The notes under the pieces: generated by a model | What the model saw: the letters and a program-made list of their open reading frames with translations, nothing else | Databases searched by the model: none | Told to the model about the DNA's origin: nothing | Assembly: GCA_030704615.1 (NCBI GenBank) | Contig: CM060732.1 | Location: 81,367,171-81,431,170, forward strand | DNA: 64,000 nucleotides | DNA from: Takakia lepidozioides | Lineage: Eukaryota > Streptophyta > Takakiopsida > Takakiales > Takakiaceae | Direction: 5' to 3' | In this document: positions 47,331 through 58,671 of the stretch, one piece after another | Layout: every line of letters begins with the position of its first letter | How positions within the stretch are numbered: position 1 is the stretch's first letter | Position numbers and translations under genes: made by a program

Positions 47331-48576
47331 GGCCAGAGCAATTTTGGGTACAGATCAGGCTGCAGACTTCCTACAACTGGGTTTCTAACCAATTGCTAGT
47401 GCTAATGACTTATTCACACACAATCTACTCTAATATGTACCCTTTACCAAAACTGGAGTATCAAAAAGTTCCTACTCGATGAAATCTAAGCTGCTTAGAA
47501 ATTATCAACTGCAGCATATAAAGAGATCAGCAAGTTTTGATTTAAAGACGCTTGAACTTCAGAAAGAGAGCATGGGCTTGCAATGCCAAGACTTAAAAAT
47601 GTTATATCCATCAAGTTTTCTTGTTAGTTGAAAGTTCAAAATTCTTTACCGACACTGCAATCTCATCACCTAAAATAACTCCCTGCAACCGCTGGAAATG
47701 TTAGTAGAAGAGACTTTATATTGCTGTATCTAAGAGGATAACTATGCACAGGGACAAAAGCAGTCCTATATGCTGCAAAGAAACTGTACAAAATTCCAAG
47801 GTGGTTTAAGGTGTAAACGGAAATCTATTGCAACTGTACAAAAGCACTTAAAGGAACAGCACCATCTCTTTTGAGAATGCCCTTAGACACACTTTCCCCT
47901 GCAAACTAACAGACATATGGAGCTCAGACGCGTTACATTTCCTAGTTTTTGCTCCATTGTCCCACATGGCTATGTCAGAGCCTAAACAGTCTTTTCTGCT
48001 CACCTGGCAATACAATACATATACCACTAACTTGCAAAGAGTTTGGACTATCTGCATTATCAGGTTTTCCATAGTTACAATATTGCAATCTCATCTTTTG
48101 CTCAGTTATCAGTATTTTACCTTCACCAGATCAGGTGAAAACACAGGTACAAACACAGCACAATTTTGCTGTAATTGAGTTGGGGAACACGCGATAGCTT
48201 GACAAATGAACTAACAGAAGAGTTGCATATATGGGTTTTAGTCTCTCTATGGACAACATAAAAGTTTTTCTTTTCTTAAATCAAGACTAAACGCCACTCA
48301 GATTGCTATGTACCAGTATGACAAATTCCAGCCCAGTTTACAAACCCTACAAGCTCCCAAAGGCTTTGTATCAGGGACCAGTCATTGGATCCATCATCTC
48401 TTTTCCCCTCCCTCGACAGAAATCAGAAAGCCAGACAGAATCAACGAGTCGCAGGGTTCAACCAGTATGCTGTCACAGAATACTATTGTATGCAGACAAA
48501 CAGAATAATTTTCAGATCCAATATTTTCACAAACTTGGTCAATTGAGGAGATAGGGGAAGGGAGATAAAGGGAGAA
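47331..48576. other. Intergenic, no gene seen
   Basis: Any 5' exon and promoter of the large minus-strand gene should lie here, but none could be identified by similarity. Confidence 0.4.
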
Positions 48577-51500
48577 TTAATCCACTTGATTCAAATTTTC
48601 AGAGGACAATGAACGTGCATTGCAAGTCCTGTGTGCCTCCTGAGGGAGTCGCAGCTCCTCATAGTCCCCAACAACGACCTGCTTCCATCAAGATACACAG
48701 ACAAGGCCCCTTCTTAGCCCACTCCAGAACAGGATTTACATTTCTAAATCCTTCCCGCCCATATCCCAAACCCCAGACTTCCATAACCAGCACAGCTTAG
48801 GACACAACTCAACTTTCTGTCAAATCAGGCTACGGCAAACAGTCTTATGAGTACATCTATCACATCATGTCCTGTGCCAAGTGGAACAGACCTTCATATG
48901 CGAAAGTGTGGGATGTTGTCAACAGGCCCTGACTTCTGTGTTCAAGGAGAGGAACTTGTGCTTCCACCATCCCATACAAGGACCCTTGTACCATGTAATG
49001 CCCACATCTCCAACTCATTTTTCTAATCTTTGAGTGTGGTTAGCTTAGTTCAGCCCTTTAGGCAATGGACAATCTAAGACTCTTAAGCGCTTACACAGTT
49101 TTCATTGTCCGTCCAAGTTGAACCTGACGCACGCTGGAACAAAGAAATGCTACACCGCATACACTTAGAGCAAATGTACAGTTGCCAGATGTTTGACCAC
49201 CAATCACAAATTAAAAGAACTGCAGGAAAGCAGTTGAAACAGAGAGGGACTTCAGGATCTATGTTTCTGGGGGACAAAAACATTGTTGAACAGATCTGAG
49301 CTTCCCATCACTCTGAGGTGAATCTACTGGCTGTTATTGAACAATCATGCTGTTCTTTGGATTGTCATGTTGCTAATGTCTGTCAACCTGGAAGGTTCCA
49401 AAAGGCTGATTAGACATTGAGGTCATGTGCATCAGCTGCTGATGAGGCACATAAAGATGAAAATTACTCCTCCATCATGCTGTAATACTGCTATCCTACT
49501 TTTTGACAGACTCTCCACTCCAACCATTGCCAACTGTTACCACTAGAGACTTCGGAACCCATTGGTATCCAATTTGGTGAGGCCACTGCCCATAGTCCCC
49601 TGCTAGATGGATCGGGTAAGTCTACCTCCAATATAGGCTTACGCAGCCCCAGGACCACAAACAGTGATGCCAAAGTGCCCTAAACATCTCTGGGGTTACC
49701 TGTCTGGTGGCTATAATTTCATTCCCCTTCTCTTAGGGGAGCTTTGGGGAGTAATCCAAGAATCGAGAAGAGAAAGAAAGATACATATAATGTGGCACTC
49801 TACTAAATTCACAATTGAGAGGTAACCAAAGATAAGATGACACAGCCACATCCAAGGTAAAGAAAGATTACAAAGATAAGACAAAATCAACAGAACAAAA
49901 CATCAACGCAAGTCCCCGGAAGAAGATACAGTTAAAAAGGACAAATGAAACAGATCGGTCCCTCATAACTAAGAGAAATGAAATGGTACTTCATAACGTC
50001 TGCGGGAAGCTCAAAGAGTTTATGGGAAGAAGCAAAGACCATATATGACATCCACAGGGGGGCCCAAGGGTCCATGGACCAAGTAGAATGACAAGGGACC
50101 TAAATCAACGTACTCCAAATGACGCCCAAGACAAACTGCCTGATACAGAGAGAAAGAAGAAGACGAGATCACGGGAGGCCCGAGGAGACCATCGAAGTAG
50201 AACAGCAGAGACAGAACATCAATTTAAAACCCCAACATTCAGGCACTCCTGACCACTGAGAAGACTAGGGACCAAGACTTATACCCAGCTCAAGAGAAGA
50301 AGTGGCAGAGGAAGAAGAAAAGAAGAAAAGAAGAAAAGAGATTTATTATGTCCAGAAGGGCCACTGAGGACCCCTCGGACACAAGTAGAGAGAGACATGC
50401 CTGATATTGGGAGCTCTGGAAACTGTAGGCAACTTCTAACTGTTTGGTTTCCCCCGGGCAAGGGTCACAGAAGCCCATTAGCCCCGCCTTCTTCACTCCT
50501 GCATACAGCTGCACCCAGTGCCAACGAGCTATTAACAAAAAAAATGGGCTGGGTGAACTTGGATACAAATTTCAACCTAGAAACTTTGTTTGCTAGAAAG
50601 CTACTATAATTACAGCTTAGGTCACAGGAAATATTGATGATGGAGACATAAGGGTATCTACTGTCAGCCTGTTGTCATGACAGTGGAGACAAACCTGGAG
50701 TTGGCCATGGTCATTAACCAAAAACTGCAAAGGGATAGCCACATCTAAGTAGGGTGGAGGGAGGTCTGAGTCATCCTCCTCTGGTCGTGCCCCATCCTCC
50801 TCACTATTAGAGGTCCTGCCCCCAAGGTGGGATTTTATGGCTCCATACAAAGCCTCCAGAATAACCAATCCATCTCTCTCAGCTTGTACCCTTTTCTTCT
50901 GCTCTGCAACATTCCGCAGAAGCATTTGTGCCTTCTCAGATGTGGCCCTTGCCTCAAGTACCTGGGTCCCAGCTAGCCAAGATCATCAGCAGAACATTGT
51001 TCCACTAGAAATCGCTAGAGGATCGTTCACATCCTTTAGTAAAAGGGCTAGATTGCTGCTTATTCACAACGACATCGACGATCAGAGACTATTCAATAGT
51101 CTTACCATAGTATCATGGGTGCCTAAAATTCCATGACCAAGAGAGGAGGAACATGACTGATCCATCTCAATCTTAACTCTACCTGGTGTGGTCAGAACGA
51201 GAGGAAGAAGAACAAATATTTATTGCCATGGGAGGTCAGAAGGCCCATGGGACAATGTGAAAGTAGAGTAACTGAAGGACACATTAATAACCACATACAT
51301 TGCATAATGCAATCCCAAATCTGGTTTGGATGGAGGAGGAAGCTGAGGAGGAAACTGAGGAAGAAAAAGAGGAAAACCCCAAACGTCACTCAGAACGAAG
51401 TGCCTATGAAAGAGAGCAGCTGAGACTATGAAGAAAAAAGTTCAAAGAGAAGACACATGCACAGGAGGCCCAGACAGGCCACAGAAAACATCCACAGGAA

Positions 51501-54500
51501 GCCAAGAGAATTGAAAGAGACCTGAGTGACAGTCAGACGCCGTTGCTCAAGACTCTTTAGCCGCTTTCTCCGAAGATAGTATGGCTTTAAAACAAATATC
51601 TGCATAGAAACACCCAATGACAAAAGAAGCTCATATCGAAGGTCAATGCATAAGTCACAACTGCAGGGAGCCATCCCCAACAAGGGGAAGTTGGTAATGT
51701 ACGCATCAGATGTTGCTTGCCATAGCCTTATGGCCCAACACAAGAGGCGCAGAGCAGCAGGACAGTCTCATTACAAGTAGTGGTCCTTACCACAATTATA
51801 TACAAAACTAGTTTTGGCTTTCAGGATTTCTTACAGACAGCAATGAACTCTAGCATCTAATGGTGCGTAACATTAACACAATAATTCAGACCCAGTGGCT
51901 CTCTGGTCCTAGAGGCTGAAGGCTTCTGCCACTCTCCAAAGAGGGGTAATTACTAATCAATGTACGTGGGGCAGGCAAAAACGATAAAATCTACTGTGTT
52001 TCTGTTTTGTGAGAACCAACTCAAAAGGTTCCCACAGCCTTCTTGAGGGATGTGGACAGGAGCAATCTGATTGCATCAACCAGTTATCAAGAGGGAAAAA
52101 GTAAGAAAGAAAGAAATCCACTGGAGAGAGAATGAGGGAGAGTAGAGAGAGAGAGAGCTGACCTTGATCAAGGCATATAAGGACGATGGCAAAACTAAAG
52201 CTCCAGTAGCTATCACTGGATTCAGTGTTGAACAAAGAAAAATCTGGGAAAGAAAACATGCAATGAAGTCAAAAAAATCAAATAGTTGGGGAAAAACAAA
52301 ACACTCACACCCAGCACATCAAAACAGCCCAGTGCCATCTTTTAACATTGGGGATCCGCGATTCCCAACACACTTGCCAGCTTGTAAATCATCCATACAA
52401 CATTTCTATGACATCCCAAGGCTTCTACTCCACCCTGTAGGTCTTGCTGCTTGCAAGGTTGCATCATACTTTTTAACAAGCTTTCCAGACCTTAATTTTG
52501 AGACAATCAGAAGTCTAGAGGATGCAGACAAGGTAATGACTGCAGAACGCAAATAAATTGTGATGTCCACGAGGTGCTAGTGCAGCAGTTTTAGTAAAGA
52601 TGTGCATCACTTGTAGTGCATTAAAGGTCACTTACAGTCTGCATCTCTGTAAATCTTCACAATACATATCTGTACATGTATGTAACAGTGACAGACAGAG
52701 GTAGAATCCTACAGGTAAAACAAACTTTTGGCCTCCTCGAGTAAACCGAACTCTCCATAAGACACCCTGCATCAATTGCAGACAGTTGATAACAAACAGT
52801 ACTTTTGTTCAGAAAAAGCCTAATCTTCCTTGAAATTTGCTTCCAATTTCCTAAAATAAGTTCTAGTCAAGGAGTCATTTCAAAAAACCCATCCAAGTCA
52901 AGTACAAAGGAGTCCAAAGAAGAATCCAATACAAAGGAAGAAACGAACTACGTATTGACAGTGCTGATGGACCATAGGCTATGACACATCCATTCGAGGC
53001 TACCTGCCACACCTAGTAGTGGGGAACTTGGACAAAATCTGCTGTAGGGTTTTGCCTGCAACTTACAACGAACTAATTACATGGTTGATTGAGTGAGAGA
53101 GAGAGAGGAAAGGAGACATGCTGATTGCCCAGTGGGGCACCAACCACCATTTTCGAACAAGAGTTCACTAATACACTGGCCGGGATTCAGCAGAAACTGT
53201 GCTGTTGATGCCATGAAAGAATTCCACAAATAGCAATAGAATCTGTAAGAAAGAGAATCCCAGAATTGTAGGGGCAGTGAGTACCTGGAGGCCGAGAACA
53301 CAAAACATGGCAGCTGAGCTGTGCTCTGACACTCTCCTCTCTCCTCCTATCTCAACCTCTACTCCTGTGCTGTGTAGCGAACATGAAGGGAATTAGGATA
53401 GTTTTCTACTGCACAGCTGTGTAAGAAAATTGTGCATTGGAAAGTGATCCAAAATCAAAGTCGTTTCACCAAGGATACCAATATCTGTCAAAGCAGAAAA
53501 TTTATGCCAGCAAAGGGTGAGACACTTTCCTATGTTCATCTTAAGTGATTGAGATGGGCCACATGTGCAGCCCAGCCCAGCCCACTGAAAAGTTATGTCG
53601 GGATTTTTAGAAGAAGAAAAGCATTGCGTTAAAGTTGACAAGGAATTCTTGTACCCTTCCCAAGTTGCCCCTTTTGCTGTGGATCATCCACTTGTTTGGT
53701 TTTGTTACATATTGACAAGCGTAAGTTAAGAGGTGGATGGACCTGCCAAGCTTGGCAGAAACACGGCCTTGTGACTTGGATGAAAAATGGCGAATGTACT
53801 GTCCAGACAGCCCAAAGGTTGTTGGCCCCACCTTCAACATTCCAACACAAGTCCTTCGTCAGCTCCTTCAAGGGATGAGATACTCACATTTGCAGAACGA
53901 GATCTTGCTTTTGGGGTCTGTCCTCCCAGGTTCCCTCTCAGTGAGAAGGCAGACTCGACCCCGCGCACTGATGGAGGAGAAAATCAAGCTCCAATTGACA
54001 GTGGACAGGCACATGACGGTAAGAGAGAGGGCACTCCAGGGGACGATGGAGGGAGGAGGACAAAAGACACTGACCTTCAACTCCCCAGAGCCAGCATTTT
54101 TCTTCCCATGCCGCTGCCAACCCACTGAAATCCCTGTATCCGTGCCTGTGATCAACTGTATCTGTTCAAACCCCAGATTTCACCAAAGTATCAATGTTGC
54201 CACCAGCACACCCTGATGTCTAAAATATACAAATCCATGTTCTTTAAGGAAGAAGGCTCAACAACAGCAGTGAATAAGCTTCATGCTATCACAGAAGGAG
54301 AGAGAAGAGAGGGATCAGGAGTACATTGCCAGTGGTCTCTTCAGATAGTTGGCGCGACCAAGTGTTTGCCAAGGTGATTGACCCGTCCCTTAATGACACT
54401 GTCAAGTCCAGGGTTCCTGTTGAATGTGATGATAACTGCCTGTCAACCGGATGACCAGTAGTTCTCTGCCATGTCAGCACCTTCCTAGAACTTGCAATCA

Positions 54501-57500
54501 CTTCATGTAATTCTTTTCTCTCTCACTTCCATGTCAAGCATTAACAGACGGAATCATGTGCACGGAATGAAGCCCCCCACTCTGGACACACATCACTGGA
54601 CTTATATTGTTAACTCCCATAGATACTACCAAGGGACTTTAGTTTCCAAAACCCTAGCTTCCCTAGCAGTTTCATCCAGATGAAGCTACTTTCAAACTCT
54701 GCCTGTACCTTTTCTCTTGGGAACTCTTGTCACAACTCCAACTATCACTCTTCTGTTGAAAAGGAGAAATAGAGCACACCTGGAGGTCTGAATACTCAGA
54801 ATGGAGCGAAGCCCAACCATACCCAGAACCTCCAGAGATGAAAGTGGTGACAATTGGCGCCGCAAAACTACTGTCACTGAGCCCCCGCCCAAGCCCCGCC
54901 GCAATGCCATGTTGCCACCCAGCACAACTGTGTCCCTCTTTGACAGCTGGACTTGTACTTGCGTTGACATTGCCATGCTGTACGCACAACCCTCCCCAGT
55001 GCACCCATGAGAGAAAAAGAAGACAGAAATTTATCAAGTTGGCGGGAATCCCAGGGGCCTGAAGGGACACAAGTAGAACAATGCAGCAGAGTCACACAGG
55101 CACAGAGAGGAAGATTTCCAAGATAACAAGGAGACAAAACAATAGAGTAAGAATGAACTGTAATGTTGTAGTTGAAGTAACCTACATATTGCCAGTCAGC
55201 TAACGTGACAATAAACAGACCCATCCTAAATGTTTCATTTGGAATCCTTGGGAGAGGGAACACATCCACAAACCACTTCTTTACAGATAGATAACACAGA
55301 GTTAAGACTGGTGTAAGAACTGATATTATCTATAAGGTTACCTTCGGATGCTCTGATTGCCAAACCGCATAGGTAACTTGAAACCCGCAGACCTCAATTG
55401 TCCCAATTGACCCCTTGCCTCGTCTCTGGGGTGGGAAACCCAAGGTCTATGATTTTTCACAAGGGGAATCCCAACCCACCTCAGATATTTGAGAAATCAT
55501 GTTCTGTTTATATATGTTTCTGCCTGTCCATTGTCCCTCTCTTCTCTCCCCTATACTCACATCATTTTTCCAGCATTTATGGTCTACACTACCAATCACA
55601 GAATGTATCTGGTTTTGCATTTCCAGCCATCAATTCATGAATATGCAAATCAACTCGCACTATGGAGCTATGCAGCAGAAGTCCAAAACATGCTAGTAAA
55701 ATCAGCAAGCTATTTCCCTCCTTTAGTTTGTCCAACCCATGTCCAACACAGCTCTGCCACAGACTGCAGCATGCACCAACAAAGCCACTAGCAGAGTTCT
55801 TCTGACAAAAGAATGCAGCACTAACCACTCACCCCACTCTAATTATTGCTTCTCTCTGCCCTCTGCCAAGGGAAAGAGAGAGAGAGAGAGAGAGAGGCGC
55901 TATTAGCTGTCCTTCATTCAAAGGTCTGACTTTTCCTTGCATTCAGCACCACCAGTCAGACCTTGTTTGAAGTCCACTGTGCTCTTAGGAGTTGCAGCGA
56001 AAAGAGAGGACTGTGACACAAGCAAGACAGATGTATTACCTCCCAACAGTTTTTAGGGTACACTATCTTCTAAATCATGATAAAACAAGATTTTAGCCCC
56101 TATGGTAACCAAGCCAGAAACAATGCTTTGGTAGGAGAAGAGAAGAAAACGAAGGAACTTTACGTATCCACGGGACGCTCAAAGAAAGGATCCATGGAGG
56201 CTCAAGGGCCCATGGGACAAAGTAGCACGAAGAGAGAAACAGAGCCCCAAGGGTCAAAAATTTAAGTATCACTATGGGAGAGCAGAAACTAAAGAACGAG
56301 AAGAGACTGTACTCATAAGACTTTGTTTGCCGTAACCATTGCACGAAGACCAGAGAGAATGTCCTCATTGCTGTAGCCTTGTTGCCATAGACCTCACGCC
56401 CAGTATGGGCGGAACAAGAGGGAACGGGACACTACCTTTGTGAGGTGCTCACTCCAGTAGTGGCACTTACCTTGACATAAACAATTTGTTGAAGGAGAAA
56501 GAGAGAAGAGAGAGAGAGAGTACCCATTCATCCTTGGGCCCGTATCAAATGACTGGAGAAACTGGGCTAATGATAAATTTACAAGGAGAGACCCCTGGTG
56601 GTGCACATGTGCTGCCAGACGCCTGTCTTCCTGCCGCTGCTGCAAACGCTCAAATTCTGCCTTTACTTCTTCTCTTGTTTTCAGCTTGGGCCCTAGCTCT
56701 AAACCTGATGTCAATCCCTGCATACCATAGATATCATAGATCTGTCGCTTGCGTTCACTGCTCAAGATCTCGTACGCCTCCCGGATCCTCTGGAAATTTG
56801 CTGTTGCAATGTCTTGCATCTGTCAGACAAACACAATGCATGCAAGATTTAATTCTCTCATACTAGCCCGGAAACAGCATCAGGAGTGTACAATTTCCTG
56901 ATTTATCGAGTTTGAATCAAAGTGGTGCACCATCCATAGAATGTACTCGTGCCATTCCCTGCAAATGTTGGCTCGCCACAGCCTTATGGCCATTGACCCC
57001 ACAGGAAACTAACCCTCCCAAAGACTTTTGTGGGGCTCACACCCACCAGGGTTTAGCTTATCCCGCAGCTCAGCTGCAGGTATAAACTTATGTTCCCGCA
57101 ACTGCCGTTAAGGGGCTCACAGAGGCACTTGTCTGCATGCAAACTCAACAGCCCAATTGGAGAGTTTTTTATTTTAGTTTTATAGCCCTGCGTTTGCACC
57201 ATCCATTGAGAGACCTACAGAGCAACAGTAAGACAACCATGCACTGATGACACGAAGGTTTCTAGATGGTAACATGCTACTTTCGTATACATCACCCACA
57301 TTGCAATGAGGCAACATGCTTTAAATGGTTGCATTGTCCAAATATCCCGAAAAATGACTTCTCTTCCTGTGCTAACAAACCCCCTATGACAAATTGCTTC
57401 TAGAACCACAAAAGGGGTTCCCTGGAGTAAAACCTTTCAGCTTAGCCTCTCAATGGTAACCCAGTTTCTATGAACAGTATACCATCTCCAAGATCTGCTG

Positions 57501-58671
57501 ACTAATGACAAAACCCTGTCTAAAAGTCGATAGCTCCTACTGCCTATCTCAAAAGCTTGTACAATTTTCCCAAACGGCCAGGTAGGGTTTGCAAGAGCGT
57601 GGGGACACCAAATACCATAAACCTTCTATTGCTCCCCAACAGGAAATAACAGTACAGAGAATCTCAGAGTCTACTCCTTCTGGTGATGGAAAAAGTCACT
57701 AATAATATGAACAAGGAAAGTAGACAAAAGACCAGGGGACGGCGCAAATTAAGCCACTCAAACCCTTGTAAATGACCTAGCAAAGTGAAGACTCAGGCAG
57801 ACAAATGGCAGAAAACATAATCAAGCGGTAGTTTGTGGATGTAATGTAGGCTAGACATGCAAAGAAGGGTGAGTAGTGTATGCCAGTAGTCTTCTGACCC
57901 CAAACCCAAAACAGGGAATTTGTGAAGCAATGATTCATGAGGGAATTTCCATATCCACATGGGAAGACAATATGCACTAACAAGAGAAGACAATACAGTA
58001 GGAACCAGAGTGGACTTCAGGGGATAATTCCAATGTATGAGTAAGGCTCAAAAGAATACAATCTGATGAGAGAGGAGCGATGGATAGGGACGTCGTCACT
58101 GCAAGGTCAGAGTCCCAGGTTGAAAGGCATCCGCCAGTCACCGGTGCTGTTTTAAACGACTAGGGTGCATGAAACTCAAACACCAATGGGACTCCCACAC
58201 AACACCTTACACAGGAACTTGGGTGTTGCTGCAGGCTTTTGTTTCCATCGATGACATGATTTCTGCACTGAGCTGGAGCTGGTTGTGGAGTTGTAAACAG
58301 CAAGCTTATGAAAATTTGCGCCAATTCTCCCTTCGCGCTCGTGCAGCCAACGACAATCGGATTGCCGGGAGGGGTGGTGATTTGAGGGCATCGACAGAAG
58401 GCACGATGGTCCAACACGGCCGCTGTAGCAATCTACCTTGACAGAGGTGTGACAGATACGGCTGCGTTCCCACATAGATAAGAGAGAAAAAAGAGTGGCA
58501 GAAAAAGTAGGTAGAAGGAAGAACCTGAGGAGATTGGTGCTTGTCGGGGTGATATATTTGAGCCCATTGCCGGTAGGCCTTCTTGATATCCTCGTCTGAA
58601 GCTTCGGGCGAGAGATGCAGAAGGGCATACAGCTCTCTAGCCGGCTGCTCGTCTCTTTCAAACTCCTCCAT
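48577..58671 (-). CDS. DNAJC11/OWL1-like J-domain protein with DUF3395, 13 exons
   Basis: Exons: 58525-58671, 56524-56819, 54780-54977, 54325-54439, 54075-54161, 53743-53831, 53285-53369, 52713-52766, 52163-52243, 51522-51599, 50695-50961, 50401-50508, 48577-48678. All phases join to 568 residues; human DNAJC11 and Arabidopsis OWL1 are of similar length. J domain at about 13-80 with HPDK at 41-44, recruiting Hsp70. [14 protein letters not shown] and [10 protein letters not shown] follow, then the beta-strand-rich middle ([54 protein letters not shown]). A hydrophobic segment is at about 362-395. The DUF3395 end reads [33 protein letters not shown] and [22 protein letters not shown]11 acts at mitochondrial MICOS; OWL1 affects very-low-light responses in plants. 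Which role applies here is open. The intron after 50401 uses a GC donor. Confidence 0.93.
50049..51275 (+). repeat. Cluster of short dispersed repeats in DnaJ-gene introns
   Basis: Copies at 50049-50100, 50168-50216, 50340-50398 and 51218-51275 share a layout: (atttattatR)tccacgggaggc, then ccaagggcccatgggac, then (a)aagtagaa with agagaga. Each is about 50-60 bases and 65-80 percent alike by eye. All lie on the plus strand, antisense to the gene. Confidence 0.55.
50399..50400 (-). other. GC splice donor (GC-AG intron 48679-50400)
   Basis: After SFQSSQYQ the coding sequence ends CAG and the intron begins GCATGT; the acceptor is gaagcag before [13 protein letters not shown]. Phase 0 on both sides, and protein alignment to the OWL1/DNAJC11 C-terminus requires exactly this join. 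The nearest in-phase GT donor would add ACLSLL. Confidence 0.65.
55046..55100 (+). repeat. Copy of the short dispersed intronic repeat
   Basis: Ggcgggaatcccaggggcct followed by gaagggacacaagtagaaca, in the long second intron of the DnaJ gene; same layout and orientation as the 50-51 kb copies. Confidence 0.45.
56166..56245 (+). repeat. Copy of the short dispersed intronic repeat
   Basis: Gtatccacgggacgctcaaa then ggatccatggaggctcaagg and gcccatgggacaaagtag. It looks like two overlapping heads with one tail, and is the copy closest to a consensus. Confidence 0.5.

Noticed and set aside
52937-53301. Minus frame [15 protein letters not shown] as a DnaJ exon
   Set aside because: It has an acceptor but no match to the family; the true exon at 53285-53369 ([17 protein letters not shown]) fits phase and alignment.
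53737-54216. 159-codon plus ORF
   Set aside because: Antisense shadow of two DnaJ exons (53743-53831 and 54075-54161).
58080-58140. tRNA-like segment gtcagagtcccaggttgaaa
   Set aside because: The B-box match is poor and no arms pair; not enough for a tRNA or SINE call.
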